Below, piece after piece: positions 52,684-62,255 of a stretch of DNA of 64,000 nt. This DNA comes from Candidatus Hodarchaeota archaeon (GTDB taxonomy: Archaea > Asgardarchaeota > Heimdallarchaeia > Hodarchaeales > Hodarchaeaceae): the NCBI GenBank assembly GCA_016840035.1, contig JAEOTC010000038.1, positions 62,001-126,000 on the forward strand. Reading direction: 5' to 3'. A program made the translations under genes and the position numbers. Under the pieces are notes generated by a model that saw only the letters and a list, made by a program, of their open reading frames with translations, did not search any database and was not told the origin of the DNA. Each line of letters starts with the position of its first letter. Positions within the stretch are counted from its first letter, which is position 1.

Positions 52684-53283
52684 TTACTTAGGATTTTTCT
52701 GAGATAATCTTATAGTATCCACTAATTCTTTCTGTTTAACAGGACTGGATTCAATTTCTTGGTAATTAAAAAGTTCCATTTCAAACGATAGCGCTTTTAG
52801 TTCCTCTAAACAAATTTTATTTTGATGTTTCTCTTTTGCAACTTTTACATTCACTTTTCTATTGATTTGAGACTCAGAACGATTTTCAATGTTAAGTTTT
52901 TGATCAACCGTATCATTTAAATCCTTCATATATGTTTCCAATTTCTCTTCTATCTGTCTGTCCTTTGAGTCAGTTTCTTTAAGTTGCTTATCTCTAATGC
53001 AATCTTCAAGGTAATTATGATCTATATTATAATCAATTCTGGATTGTTTTAGGAATTTCTCACAATCCTCCTCATTTTCTTTTACAATTGTCGGTTCTTT
53101 CTCTTCAAAATAAGAAACCTCACTTTTTTTACTATCTTCATTAAAGACCACAATTTGATCCTCATATGGCCCCTCTGCGAGTAGAATTTCCTCTAATTTC
53201 TCAATCTCTTTGTATTTATCTCTAGTTTTCTGTTCTAGTTCCTTATCCTTTTCCTTCCATTTCATAGCTTCCTCTGGTGACAA
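52684..53283 (-). CDS. Acidic/lysine-rich helical protein of unknown function
   Basis: Not recognised. 199 residues, highly charged (E, K, D) with long helices and coiled-coil potential at 1-35, 75-135 and 150-180; no cysteine motif. TTG start, in-frame stop codon two codons upstream fixes it. Surrounded by low-complexity, T-rich DNA without other genes. Possibly a coiled-coil scaffold; no function implied. Confidence 0.55.
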   Translation of the reverse strand: MSPEEAMKWKEKDKELEQKTRDKYKEIEKLEEILLAEGPYEDQIVVFNEDSKKSEVSYFEEKEPTIVKENEEDCEKFLKQSRIDYNIDHNYLEDCIRDKQLKETDSKDRQIEEKLETYMKDLNDTVDQKLNIENRSESQINRKVNVKVAKEKHQNKICLEELKALSFEMELFNYQEIESSPVKQKELVDTIRLSQKNPK

Positions 53284-53628
53284 TTCAGGAGTTCACTCCA
53301 AAAAATTCTTTGAATTACCGATGTTCAATATGGATCAGTTGATCCCCTTAAATATCAAAAATCACAAGTGAGTAAACAATGAGAACTTTTCTTTCGGAAA
53401 TTGGATTTATCCGTTCAGTTTACTACAAATGCATTTTTTCATCACAATGTGCCTAATTTCAGCCAATCAAAAAATATTTTTACCCCACTCTTAATAAAGC
53501 CTATACAGATTGAGAGAGATGAGTAAAAATGAAACCGATATTGAATCCCGTCGTCCCTACTTTTCTAATTATTTTTAAAGTCTAATAAGGATATATTGAA
53601 TACCTAGACAAGTTGGATAGAAGTTAAT
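53284..53628. other. Intergenic gap, promoter region of the SDR gene
   Basis: AT-rich, no open frame. ACTTTTCTAATTATTTTTAAAG (about 53560-53580) could hold a TATA box for the SDR gene, about 55 bases before its ATG. Nothing else recognised. Confidence 0.3.
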
Positions 53629-54504
53629 ATGAAAAAATTGTCAATGAACGGAAAAATCTGTCTTATAACAGGCGCAAATAGTGGAATTGGAAAATTCACG
53701 GCCCTAGAATTAGCGAAATTAGGATCACACGTTGTGATGATCTGTCGAAATTATGAAAGGGGTGTAAAGGCTCAAAAAGAAATTATTGAGCAGTCAAAAA
53801 ATCCTGATATTGACCTTTATATTGTAGATTTGGCTTCTCAATCAGCAATTAAGAATTTCGCCGAGGATTTCAAAAAGAAGTATGATATGTTACACATCCT
53901 AATTAATAATGCAGGTACAATTACCAAAACTTGGACAGCGACAGAAGATGGAATTGAAAGGACTTTTGCTGTTAATCATCTTGGTCCATTCTTAATTACA
54001 AACCTCCTCCTTGATTTTTTAAACGCTGGAGCCCCCTCGAGGATAATTACTATAACCTCAGGAATGCATTCTAAGGATCCTATTTCTATTGATAGTATTC
54101 AATCTCAGGAAAATTACAGTAATTTAAAGGCGTATTCCATCTCCAAACTAGCAAATATTCTCTTTACTTATGAATTGAGCAATCGCTTACTTAATTCAGG
54201 AATTAAGACTGTTACAGCTAATGTTGTTCATCCTGGTTTCACTCGTACGAATTTTGGAAAGGAGGGCCTCTCTTTTCTACAAAAACTAGGTCTTACGCTT
54301 ATTCATCCATTTATGGCTGTGTCTCTGCAAAAAGGTGCAGAAACTCCGATTTTTCTAGCTATTTCCCCCGATGTTGAAGGGATTACTGGTAAATATTATG
54401 TAAACAAGAAGATTGAACAATCAGCTCCAAATACTTATGATCAAGAGAATCAGAACCTGTTATGGAAAATAAGTGAAAAATTAACCGCTATTAAGACAAT
54501 ATAA
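53629..54504 (+). CDS. Short-chain dehydrogenase/reductase
   Basis: NAD(P)-binding SDR similar to retinol dehydrogenase/WWOX group. TGANSGIGKFTA (Rossmann, 14-25), NNAGT, active-site serine in TITSG and YSISKLAN (Tyr/Lys). 291 residues. Substrate unknown. Convergent with the RPA gene. Confidence 0.95.
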   Translation: MKKLSMNGKICLITGANSGIGKFTALELAKLGSHVVMICRNYERGVKAQKEIIEQSKNPDIDLYIVDLASQSAIKNFAEDFKKKYDMLHILINNAGTITKTWTATEDGIERTFAVNHLGPFLITNLLLDFLNAGAPSRIITITSGMHSKDPISIDSIQSQENYSNLKAYSISKLANILFTYELSNRLLNSGIKTVTANVVHPGFTRTNFGKEGLSFLQKLGLTLIHPFMAVSLQKGAETPIFLAISPDVEGITGKYYVNKKIEQSAPNTYDQENQNLLWKISEKLTAIKTI

Positions 54505-54521
54505 GTAGAATTTAGAACAGT

Positions 54522-56657
54522 TTACTCTTGTAATTCTGCGATTAGTTCTTCACTAAGCGTTTTAGGTGAGGGAAAACGAATTCGGTTCACATATAATTCT
54601 TGACGTTGAACTGTTTCTTCTTGTACTTCTTGAGTCTTTAATTGAATACGTCCTTTTAATTGAACAGTTTTACCCTCAGATTCATTCTGCATTTCTTCAA
54701 ATATTTGGTCATCTGTTTTTCCTTCATTAATCATCTGCTCAATATCTCTTTCTTTAAATCCCGTTAGAATTTCACCTGAAATTCCAAAGAAAGTTACTTT
54801 TATTGTACCTGTACCATCATCCAGTAATCCACTTATTCTCACTCGAATCGTAGGTTCAACAATTCCATGTTCACGACAATTCCATTCATTGCCATCTTCT
54901 GTTTGATCAACCTTTTTCTTACAAATAGAGCAACCATGATAGTAAGGAGATTGTTGGAATAGTCTGATTACCTTTCCTACGACCTCAATAGTGTCACCAT
55001 CTGCTTCATTAGATAACTCTGCAAGATGAGTTTTTATATAATCAATCGTTGATTGACTGGTCTCAGTGGTATATTGCTTCTTTTGAATATGCTGTAAGCT
55101 TGAGGGAATTTCACTCTCTTCTCGAACTTCACTCTGAAAGTTTAAGTGAATCTCGACCCGTCCTTCTTGGTTTTCACGGATCCCCCCGTATAATATTTTG
55201 ACATAGTTTGTCTTCTCAGGATCTAAATGATCAAATTTCTCGACATTATCATTCCATGCAACGATACGTATACTATCTGAATCGTCTTCAAGTTCTATAG
55301 ACCTAACTTTTCCAGAAGATCCATCTGATCGATTAAATTCCCTTATATCGGATACAGATTGTAAAATACCTTGAACGCATCCGATTCCCTTTTCTGTTTG
55401 AAGAGATGTAATTTGAGTTACAGGAGGCCCTGAATTGATTTTATTTGTTGTATCTTCTGAAAAAGTTGTATTCGTTGTTGTATGGAGTTCTATTGTATTA
55501 AATTTTGATAGAGAAACTCGTAAATTACTAATTTGAATTGATTGATCATTAAAATTGTCAAATTCAGAATTTCCATCACCCCATAGGACGATAGATACTA
55601 CTCCAGTATTATCAAATATGATTCCACGACGTACGCTCCCAATCGATCCATCTTTTCGAGTAAACTCGCGAATATCACTTATAGGCCCTTTTTTCACTTC
55701 AACTGATATAAAATTATCTTCTGAGCTGATATCTTGAATTTCTTTCACTTTAGAACTTTGAATTTCCCCCTCTGGTCCGATTTTTTCTTCCAATGGTGGT
55801 AAAGAGGTATGTCCAACTTTCGTTACGTTAGTAGATCGATTAGAATGTAATTCTGGTTTTCCATCACGATCCAGCTTTACATTTGCTCCCTGAATCAGGA
55901 GTTCATCCCCACGGGTGAAATTGAATGCATCCTCTGCTCTTTGATCCCAAAAAACTATTCGTGTACTTACTCGATTTCCCTTCAGGAACACATTTGATAC
56001 ACGCCCTTCTGTCCCATCAGCCCTATTAAATGTGACAAGACGACCGAGTTTTGTAACAGTTCCTTTGGTGTCTATTTCTTCCATTTCTTCATCTAGTACA
56101 TCGAGATCAATTATTTCGTCTTCTGGATCAGGGTAAGCTTCTTTTTCTGCATCGATTATAATATTAACAAATCCACGATCTCCTAAGTGTAATTCTAGAT
56201 CCTTATTTCTTCCTAATTTTGTATAACCCTGTTTTAGATTAACTATGGTACCTCGTCTCAGTTGATTCTCTGTGACTTGACGAGCTTTTGTTCCCCAGAG
56301 GAGAGTTCTTATACTATCAGAGCCGTCATGCAGAAGAATCGGGGCTAAAAGACTTTTTCCTCCCTCTCGTGAAAATTCTATTGGATTATATATACGTAAA
56401 ATAACTCCTGTTATATTAACTCCTGATAATCCTGGTTCCATTTGCTTTAATTTCTTTATTGTTAATTCAGGTTTTTTTTGAGATTCTGGTCTCCCAATAG
56501 GGACATTAAAGTCCTTTGCAATGATATGCGCTGCCGCAATATCATTTATGAGATGCTCAAGTTCTTCTTTTTTTGCATCAATCTTTTGCTTTATTTCCGC
56601 TCGTGAAAGCCCTGTATGTTGAGAAATTTTCTGTATCAAGTCTTCAATGTTAGCCAC
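54522..56657 (-). CDS. rpa: Replication protein A-like single-stranded-DNA-binding protein
   Basis: Multiple OB folds (at least four) across 711 residues, each with a G-x-V..RxY/F, W-D-x-R/L pattern such as IRTLLWG, TRIVFWDQRAED, VSIVLWGDG, IRIVAWNDN. A zinc finger CSICKKK...CREHG near 560 and a C-terminal OB region, as in large archaeal RPA. Helical N-terminus (1-65). Long single polypeptide, euryarchaeal RPA style. Start ATG with context. Confidence 0.93.
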   Translation of the reverse strand: MANIEDLIQKISQHTGLSRAEIKQKIDAKKEELEHLINDIAAAHIIAKDFNVPIGRPESQKKPELTIKKLKQMEPGLSGVNITGVILRIYNPIEFSREGGKSLLAPILLHDGSDSIRTLLWGTKARQVTENQLRRGTIVNLKQGYTKLGRNKDLELHLGDRGFVNIIIDAEKEAYPDPEDEIIDLDVLDEEMEEIDTKGTVTKLGRLVTFNRADGTEGRVSNVFLKGNRVSTRIVFWDQRAEDAFNFTRGDELLIQGANVKLDRDGKPELHSNRSTNVTKVGHTSLPPLEEKIGPEGEIQSSKVKEIQDISSEDNFISVEVKKGPISDIREFTRKDGSIGSVRRGIIFDNTGVVSIVLWGDGNSEFDNFNDQSIQISNLRVSLSKFNTIELHTTTNTTFSEDTTNKINSGPPVTQITSLQTEKGIGCVQGILQSVSDIREFNRSDGSSGKVRSIELEDDSDSIRIVAWNDNVEKFDHLDPEKTNYVKILYGGIRENQEGRVEIHLNFQSEVREESEIPSSLQHIQKKQYTTETSQSTIDYIKTHLAELSNEADGDTIEVVGKVIRLFQQSPYYHGCSICKKKVDQTEDGNEWNCREHGIVEPTIRVRISGLLDDGTGTIKVTFFGISGEILTGFKERDIEQMINEGKTDDQIFEEMQNESEGKTVQLKGRIQLKTQEVQEETVQRQELYVNRIRFPSPKTLSEELIAELQE

Positions 56658-56909
56658 AATACTTCATTCCACTGCTTTTTTGAATGATTACTTTGATCGG
56701 ATTCAATACGTTTCCGAATATTTTATCGCTAATAAGTTGGGTTTAGTAATTTCATTAACTTATTTTTGCTTCAATGACTGTTTGCTTGAGATTATCAATC
56801 AACATATATTCTTGATGTAGCTTATATATTCATAAAAATCGGTTAACATTGAAGAATAGACCCAAAATTAGGATATTTCATCATAAAAATGGGTTTTCTT
56901 CTTAAAACC

Positions 56910-57503
56910 CTACCAATTTTGATATTTTACACCCAATTCTTTTACAATTAAATTACGAACCATACTACGGAAATCACGGCATCCATCTTTTGTTTTAAAA
57001 GAAGTAGGAAGAATTTCTATCCTTGGTAACTTATATGTGGAAAGAATATCTACATTTCGGTTAAATAGAACAGTATTAACCTTATCAATCTTATTCATTA
57101 GCACTATGGGAGGGTTCTTTGTCACTTCTCCTAAGAACTGTATCATCTCAATGTCAATTGGGATTATTCCTTTTTTCTCAAGATTTTCTGTGACGATGTG
57201 AAATGTTGAGGAATCGATGACATGTATTCCGAATATTATGGGATTTTCTGGGTTTTCCAGAAAATTGACAATCTGATCCTTAATCTTTTCCTCGAGAGAT
57301 TTAGAGCGTCGTGTAATTCTTCCAAATCCGGGTAAATCTACTAAGAAAACGTCATTAACTAGCTGTACAGGAGCAATTCGAAGTGTAGTTCCAGCTCTTT
57401 TCCCCACGGGACGTTTAGAACGTGCCAGAAAGTTAATTACAGTTGTTTTACCTGCATTAGGTCTACCAGTTACTGGGATATTGTAAGAGTTGTTCATAAT
57501 CAA
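56910..57503 (-). CDS. EngB-like GTPase
   Basis: Ras-like GTPase of the TrmE-Era-EngA-EngB group: GRPNAGKTTVINFLAR (P-loop), GTTLRIAPV (switch I), DLPGFGR (G3), MNKIDKV (G4) and a G5-like TSFKT. 197 residues, single domain. Likely in ribosome assembly. Overlaps the following dolichol-kinase-like gene by 4 bases (ATGA). Confidence 0.9.
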   Translation of the reverse strand: MIMNNSYNIPVTGRPNAGKTTVINFLARSKRPVGKRAGTTLRIAPVQLVNDVFLVDLPGFGRITRRSKSLEEKIKDQIVNFLENPENPIIFGIHVIDSSTFHIVTENLEKKGIIPIDIEMIQFLGEVTKNPPIVLMNKIDKVNTVLFNRNVDILSTYKLPRIEILPTSFKTKDGCRDFRSMVRNLIVKELGVKYQNW

Positions 57504-58150
57504 AACTTTAACAGGAAAGTGAGTAATAAACCAGATAGGACTGGCACGGTAATATTATCGTTTAATTTATCCCCTGTGGTTAATTCGACAAGGGCAGATA
57601 TGAAGCAGACGAGGAAATTGATAACGATAAAGTATATCGTTTGGAGATCTTCAGGTCCTTTAATTCTAAAAAATGTAAGATCAGGTGTAATTTCTGGATT
57701 CAACCCTACAAAAAAGAAAAGAATCGAACTGCTGATGAATCCTGCAAGAAGGAAGGCTAAAAAACCCTCAAAACTTTTATTTTGAAAACGTGGAAATCTT
57801 CTTCGACCGAATCTCGATCCAATGACATTAGCAAAACCATCACCGAAAGCCATTATACAGAAAACAGCAGCTGCAATCCGCAAATCCAAAAGTATTACGG
57901 AGATCATAACCATGAGAATATATAGCAGGGGGCCGTATAAATAACCTGTTTTAACATCCCTTTCACGTGATGCCATAGCTTCAAACCCTCTCTTCCACAT
58001 ATTTGGCCGGGCAATGACTATGATAAAGAACAAAGCAATCAGAGTAATTAAAATCAGTAACATGCGTGGAAATATTGCTATCAAGGGAGTAAGAAACCCA
58101 AATCCGATATGGATTGATTTTCTTTTAGTTTCTTGATCCATCAAGATCAC
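57500..58150 (-). CDS. Dolichol-kinase/SEC59-like membrane protein
   Basis: Integral membrane protein with about seven hydrophobic segments. AFGDGFANVIGSRFGRRRFPRFQNKSFEG (about 103-131) is the CTP-binding signature of the SEC59/DGK1/VTE5 family that phosphorylates dolichol, diacylglycerol or phytol. In archaea a polyprenol or diacyl/dialkylglycerol kinase is likely. Upstream start after the Elf1 operon; ends overlap the EngB gene. Confidence 0.88.
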   Translation of the reverse strand: MILMDQETKRKSIHIGFGFLTPLIAIFPRMLLILITLIALFFIIVIARPNMWKRGFEAMASRERDVKTGYLYGPLLYILMVMISVILLDLRIAAAVFCIMAFGDGFANVIGSRFGRRRFPRFQNKSFEGFLAFLLAGFISSSILFFFVGLNPEITPDLTFFRIKGPEDLQTIYFIVINFLVCFISALVELTTGDKLNDNITVPVLSGLLLTFLLKF

Positions 58151-58183
58151 TTCTTGCTCTGAGAATCAGAGAAGTCTATCCCA

Positions 58184-58480
58184 TTATGATTCATCAGTAA
58201 TGTTGGGACTTTCGTCTGATATTTTAGTTTCCTGTCCTTTTTCAGAGTCTTCTACTAGAGCATCAAGCCAATCTCCAAAAACATCAACGCGTTCTTCAAT
58301 TGGACGGATGGGTTTAGTGGTCTGAACTTTACATTTTCCACAAAATATTACTGCTGTGCGGATTTTTCGATTGATGTCGATATTGATCGAATTTGTAGTG
58401 CCACATATAGGACAATCAAACACAGTAGGTAATGTAGGTATTGGTTTTGTTCTTACTATTCTTTTTCTTTTTCGACCCAT
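58184..58480 (-). CDS. elf1: Elf1-like transcription elongation factor
   Basis: Zinc ribbon CPIC...CGKC and RVDVFGDWLDALVE matching the C-terminal motif of eukaryotic Elf1 (PIDVYSDWIDA). RKRKRIVRTKP basic start. 98 residues with an acidic Ser/Glu tail (DEPNITDES-like). Asgard archaea share this factor with eukaryotes. Follows the GIFT-like gene by 5 bases. Confidence 0.9.
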   Translation of the reverse strand: MGRKRKRIVRTKPIPTLPTVFDCPICGTTNSINIDINRKIRTAVIFCGKCKVQTTKPIRPIEERVDVFGDWLDALVEDSEKGQETKISDESPNITDES

Positions 58481-58485
58481 AAGAT

Positions 58486-59655
58486 TTACTTCCTCCGATC
58501 GCTTTTAGCATGTTTTTGAATCTGACGTAGACGTCTATCACGCTTTGTTTGTTTTGCTGGCGTCTTTCTAACTTTTTCTTCAGAAGAAACATCCTTATCT
58601 TTTTTCTCTTTTGCTTCAACCTTTTCTTTTACTTTTAATACGGTAATTTCTTGACCAGAGCCAACCATGAATATTGCAGCTCCTCCAACTACAAAAATAA
58701 CGGCTATTGTACTCATACCTAGTAAAAACGGATCGTAAAGTTCTTTATTTGGTTGTTGAATTGTCTCTTCTTCTATCTCATCCCCTAACCATCTAACAAC
58801 ATTTCTCCATAATTTTGCATTATCACCCGCTTCATACCATGAAGTTGCAAGTAAGGGATCCACAAGATCACTAAACATCGTTGTAGATCCACCCAGAGCC
58901 ACTTTTGCGTCGAAGGTTTCCGACGTTCCAGCAAGAGCAAATAAAACGATATTAGTTGAATATGTATGAGGATCACCCACTGGTGGATCTGCATAAGCCT
59001 GGGTTGAACCAATGATTATTTCATTTCTCGAGTTTTTAATTGAGCAACTTGTTGTAACTATCGTACTCACATTTTCGTGGTTAGAGAGGATCTCGTGATT
59101 TGTCGCATTTATGTCTAAAATTAAATATTCGGGTTTTCCTGCATTGTGGAAATCATTCTTAACTATATCAGTAGGCTTCTTTGGTTGTGCTGAAGTTTCA
59201 TCTGTCCAGAAACTTGATACAATTCCAAACTCTTGCGCATCTAAGACAAAATTAAGATAGTCACTGTGTCCGTCAAGAGTATCATTTGTCTCTGTTAAGG
59301 GATTTGCTAAAACGAGCATTGAATTTTCTGCTAGGAGAAAATCTCGAACATGGATCCTTTCATCAAAGCTTATCTTCTCCTGTGGATCAGTTAGAATGAG
59401 TAGGTCAACACCTTCAAAAGTAGTCTCATTAAATTCTTCAGTATTAAATTCAACTCGTAAACCTAAATCTTCAAGATCAGCAATGGCCTTACTATATAAG
59501 GTTCGATTAAAAAACTGTCCGTGACCTTCGTCAAATAATACAATCATTGGATCTTCATCTGCAAGAATTGCACCATTAACTTCAACGACGAAGGTAACAC
59601 TGACTAAAACACATAGAAGAGAACAAAGTAACAAATGTTTAATGCTAACTGACAA
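58486..59655 (-). CDS. Secreted/membrane protein with GIFT-like (OST48/DUF4350-like) domain
   Basis: Signal peptide (residues 1-28), a GATase/GIFT-like alpha-beta domain (about 35-280; IVLFDEGHGQFF..., ALAN...VLV, IIGSTQAY), one transmembrane segment (about 310-330) and a Lys/Glu-rich cytosolic tail. The layout (lumenal domain, single C-terminal TM) resembles eukaryotic OST48/Wbp1 and other GIFT-domain proteins; sequence similarity is modest, so orthology is only a possibility. 389 residues. Confidence 0.65.
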   Translation of the reverse strand: MSVSIKHLLLCSLLCVLVSVTFVVEVNGAILADEDPMIVLFDEGHGQFFNRTLYSKAIADLEDLGLRVEFNTEEFNETTFEGVDLLILTDPQEKISFDERIHVRDFLLAENSMLVLANPLTETNDTLDGHSDYLNFVLDAQEFGIVSSFWTDETSAQPKKPTDIVKNDFHNAGKPEYLILDINATNHEILSNHENVSTIVTTSCSIKNSRNEIIIGSTQAYADPPVGDPHTYSTNIVLFALAGTSETFDAKVALGGSTTMFSDLVDPLLATSWYEAGDNAKLWRNVVRWLGDEIEEETIQQPNKELYDPFLLGMSTIAVIFVVGGAAIFMVGSGQEITVLKVKEKVEAKEKKDKDVSSEEKVRKTPAKQTKRDRRLRQIQKHAKSDRRK

Positions 59656-59913
59656 CGTTTTTTCCTCAATACCAGAAACACCACTAGAATTGCTAAAACT
59701 AGCAAAGTGAAGAGAATTTTCAAAAAAGAGGGAATTTGTGAATATCTTTTGTGTCTTTCCTGAACAACGCTACAACTAAAAACCTCAACTAATTTCTTCC
59801 TAGTTGGTTTAAGATAAGAATTCAATCCGAGTATGTGTATCTTATTAGAAATAAAGATATTCCTTTACTATTAAACACATCTTATCTGAATTTCAATTAT
59901 TGGAGAACAAACA

Positions 59914-60360
59914 ATGGTTTCAGCACAGATGGTCCCCAGTGAGTTATTAATAGAAGTCATTGCTGAGGAACTAAGATCGAATGAAAAAGTATTCCAACCC
60001 CCGAATTGGGCAGACTATGTAAAAACCGGAGTCTCACGTGAGAACGCTCCAGAAAACCGAAAAGACTGGTGGTATACTCGTGTAGCCTCTATATTAAGAA
60101 AAATTTACCTAAAAGGTCCAATAGGAGTTATCCATCTAAGGAAATCATACGGGGGGCGAAAAAATAGGGGTAGTAAACCTGAACATTCAAGAACTGGATC
60201 AGGTGCCATTATTAGACTTGCTATTCACCAACTTGAAAAAGCTGGGTACGTTACTATTGCCAATACTAGTGGTAGAATAGTTACACCTGCTGGAAGAAGT
60301 TTTGTTGATAAATTAGCGATGAAAGCGAAGGAAGAGCTTCCAGAACTTGCCAACTACTAA
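59914..60360 (+). CDS. rps19e: 30S ribosomal protein eS19
   Basis: eS19: FQPPNWADYVKTGVSRENAPENRKDWWYTRVASILRKIYLKGPIGVIHLRKSYGGRKNRGSKPEHS, GSGAIIRLAIHQLEKAG. 148 residues, normal. ATG with an upstream GGAG site. Followed by PDCD5-like and a membrane protein. Confidence 0.97.
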   Translation: MVSAQMVPSELLIEVIAEELRSNEKVFQPPNWADYVKTGVSRENAPENRKDWWYTRVASILRKIYLKGPIGVIHLRKSYGGRKNRGSKPEHSRTGSGAIIRLAIHQLEKAGYVTIANTSGRIVTPAGRSFVDKLAMKAKEELPELANY

Positions 60361-60487
60361 TTCAGTTCCTATTTCGAGAAAATAATTAATTTGATTAAGA
60401 ATTTGGGGATACAAAGATTGACTGTTCTTATCACGTAAAATTTAATAATTAAGTTTCCTAATATCTCCTCAATAAGGGGTATAATCA

Positions 60488-60841
60488 ATGGTTGATGATG
60501 ATCGTGAATTGGAAGAACTTCGAAAAAGACGTGCTGCCCAACTCCAAAATGACCAATTAGAGCAACAACAATTACAAAAACAGCAAGAAGAACAGCTTCG
60601 TCAGATTGAACAGCAGCGTCAAATAGTTTTGAAAAGTATTTTGACTGACGAAGCACGCGAACGTCTTGGTCGGATAAAATTAGCAAAACCTGACTATGCC
60701 ACATCTTTAGAGAATCAATTAATTCAGCTCGCCTCATCTCGTAGAATTTCAGAGAAAATCACAGATGATCAATTAAAATCTCTCCTGCAACAGATGACAA
60801 AATCTAAGAGAGAAAGCAAAATCACTTTTAAAAGACGTTAA
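60488..60841 (+). CDS. PDCD5/TFAR19-like DNA-binding protein
   Basis: ELEELRKRRAAQLQ start, Gln-rich coil, then ILTDEARERLGRIKLAKPDYATSLENQLIQLA, RISEKITDDQLKSLLQQMTK; the PDCD5 family signature. 117 residues. Typical archaeal partner gene of eS19. Proposed DNA/nascent-chain binding; role uncertain. Confidence 0.95.
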   Translation: MVDDDRELEELRKRRAAQLQNDQLEQQQLQKQQEEQLRQIEQQRQIVLKSILTDEARERLGRIKLAKPDYATSLENQLIQLASSRRISEKITDDQLKSLLQQMTKSKRESKITFKRR

Positions 60842-60851
60842 TGGGTTTAAT

Positions 60852-61301
60852 ATGAGTACTATATCAAAGTTTTCTTGGAAACGTACGGAGGGTATAGGTC
60901 TAATAGTTTCATCACTTGGGATTGCACTTATCTTACAGATTCCTCCAACATTCTTCACTCTTCACTTATTAGAATTCAATCTTGAAATAGATTTCTTAAT
61001 AATGATAGGTGTAATTTTTGGTACAATGATTCTAATATCAGCGATTTCTTGTTCACTTACAGAAGATTGGGATAACAAAAAATCACCCACTTTAAGATCA
61101 ACCGTTACTGTATCTTTCTTATTGAGTATTATATTCATTGCTGGATTCTTTGTGTTTTTTGTACTTCAACCGAACTTTCCTCCAGAAATGCGGGATCTTG
61201 AAACAAATCAACGATATCTAGCTGCCTATACAACCGGTTTAAGCTTGATCGGGATCCTTGTAGTAATTTTCTATAAAGGTAGGGCATTTTTTAGTAGATA
61301 A
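60852..61301 (+). CDS. Small four-transmembrane-segment protein
   Basis: Not recognised. 149 residues with hydrophobic segments at about 13-33, 42-62, 81-101 and 121-142, soluble loops short. Ends in a cytosolic basic tail. Follows the PDCD5-like gene by 10 bases and is probably cotranscribed. Confidence 0.6.
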   Translation: MSTISKFSWKRTEGIGLIVSSLGIALILQIPPTFFTLHLLEFNLEIDFLIMIGVIFGTMILISAISCSLTEDWDNKKSPTLRSTVTVSFLLSIIFIAGFFVFFVLQPNFPPEMRDLETNQRYLAAYTTGLSLIGILVVIFYKGRAFFSR

Positions 61302-61427
61302 ATTATTATAACGGGAGAAACAGATTAAATCCCAATTCTACATTTTCTGCTTATTGATCGTTTATCCTCCAGTATTCGTTACTAATAATTGTAACTTAAA
61401 CGATTAATTATTTTGGAGAAACAGTCA

Positions 61428-62204
61428 ATGTCTGGTTTACTAAGAAAAACATACTTAGATTCAGATCTTATCTCTACAGTTTTCCACTTTTCAGAGGTGG
61501 GGTCAACAAATAATATTGCGAAAAAGATGATCTTAAAGGAAAAAGAGGGGGGTTTCGCAGTTATTTCAGATATTCAAACTGCTGGATATGGTCGACGGGG
61601 AGATTTCTGGGAATCTCCTAAAGGTGGTTTATGGTGTTCTTTAGCGATTAAACCAGACATAAATCCTAGTATAATTGGTCTAATCCCCATCATATGTGCT
61701 TTAAGCGTATCTAAAGCTCTTGAATCGCATGATATTAAAACACGACTGAAATGGCCTAATGACATCTTACATTCCAGGGATGAAGCAAAAATTGCAGGTA
61801 TAATCGTTGAGGGCAAAGTATCATCAAAAATGGTTGAGTACATCATTATTGGTATTGGTATCAATGTGAATATCGAATTAGAGCAATTTTCACCCCCCTT
61901 GCGAAATCACATTACTTCAACCTTGAAAATTAAACGAACTAAGATCTCTTTGGAGGAACTGCTACACACAATCATATTCTATCTTGAAGAAGGATTTGAC
62001 AAGATGAAGAAGGGAGAAGAGAATCACATTCTTTCACAATGGAAACAAAGAGATAATATTTTGGGGAGAAAAATTGTAATAACATCAAATAATATTGAAT
62101 ATGAAGGAATTGCAAAAGATCTTACATTATATGGACAAATGATATTGGAACTTGTAGATGGAAGGAAAATTACTTTTTCTTCAGGAAATGTTAAACTATT
62201 ATAA
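61428..62204 (+). CDS. birA: Biotin-protein ligase (BirA)
   Basis: Attaches biotin to carboxylase subunits. STNNIAKKM, SDIQTAGYGRRGDFWESPKGGLWCS (biotin/ATP site), RLKWPNDIL and GIGINVN; C-terminal SH3-like domain. No N-terminal DNA-binding domain, so not a repressor. The ATG used has GGAG about 9 bases upstream; an in-frame TTG 15 bases earlier is less likely. Confidence 0.96.
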   Translation: MSGLLRKTYLDSDLISTVFHFSEVGSTNNIAKKMILKEKEGGFAVISDIQTAGYGRRGDFWESPKGGLWCSLAIKPDINPSIIGLIPIICALSVSKALESHDIKTRLKWPNDILHSRDEAKIAGIIVEGKVSSKMVEYIIIGIGINVNIELEQFSPPLRNHITSTLKIKRTKISLEELLHTIIFYLEEGFDKMKKGEENHILSQWKQRDNILGRKIVITSNNIEYEGIAKDLTLYGQMILELVDGRKITFSSGNVKLL

Positions 62205-62255
62205 TCAAGTAATTCTTGGAGTTTAAGTTGTTGTAACAGAATGAGGTGAAAAATC

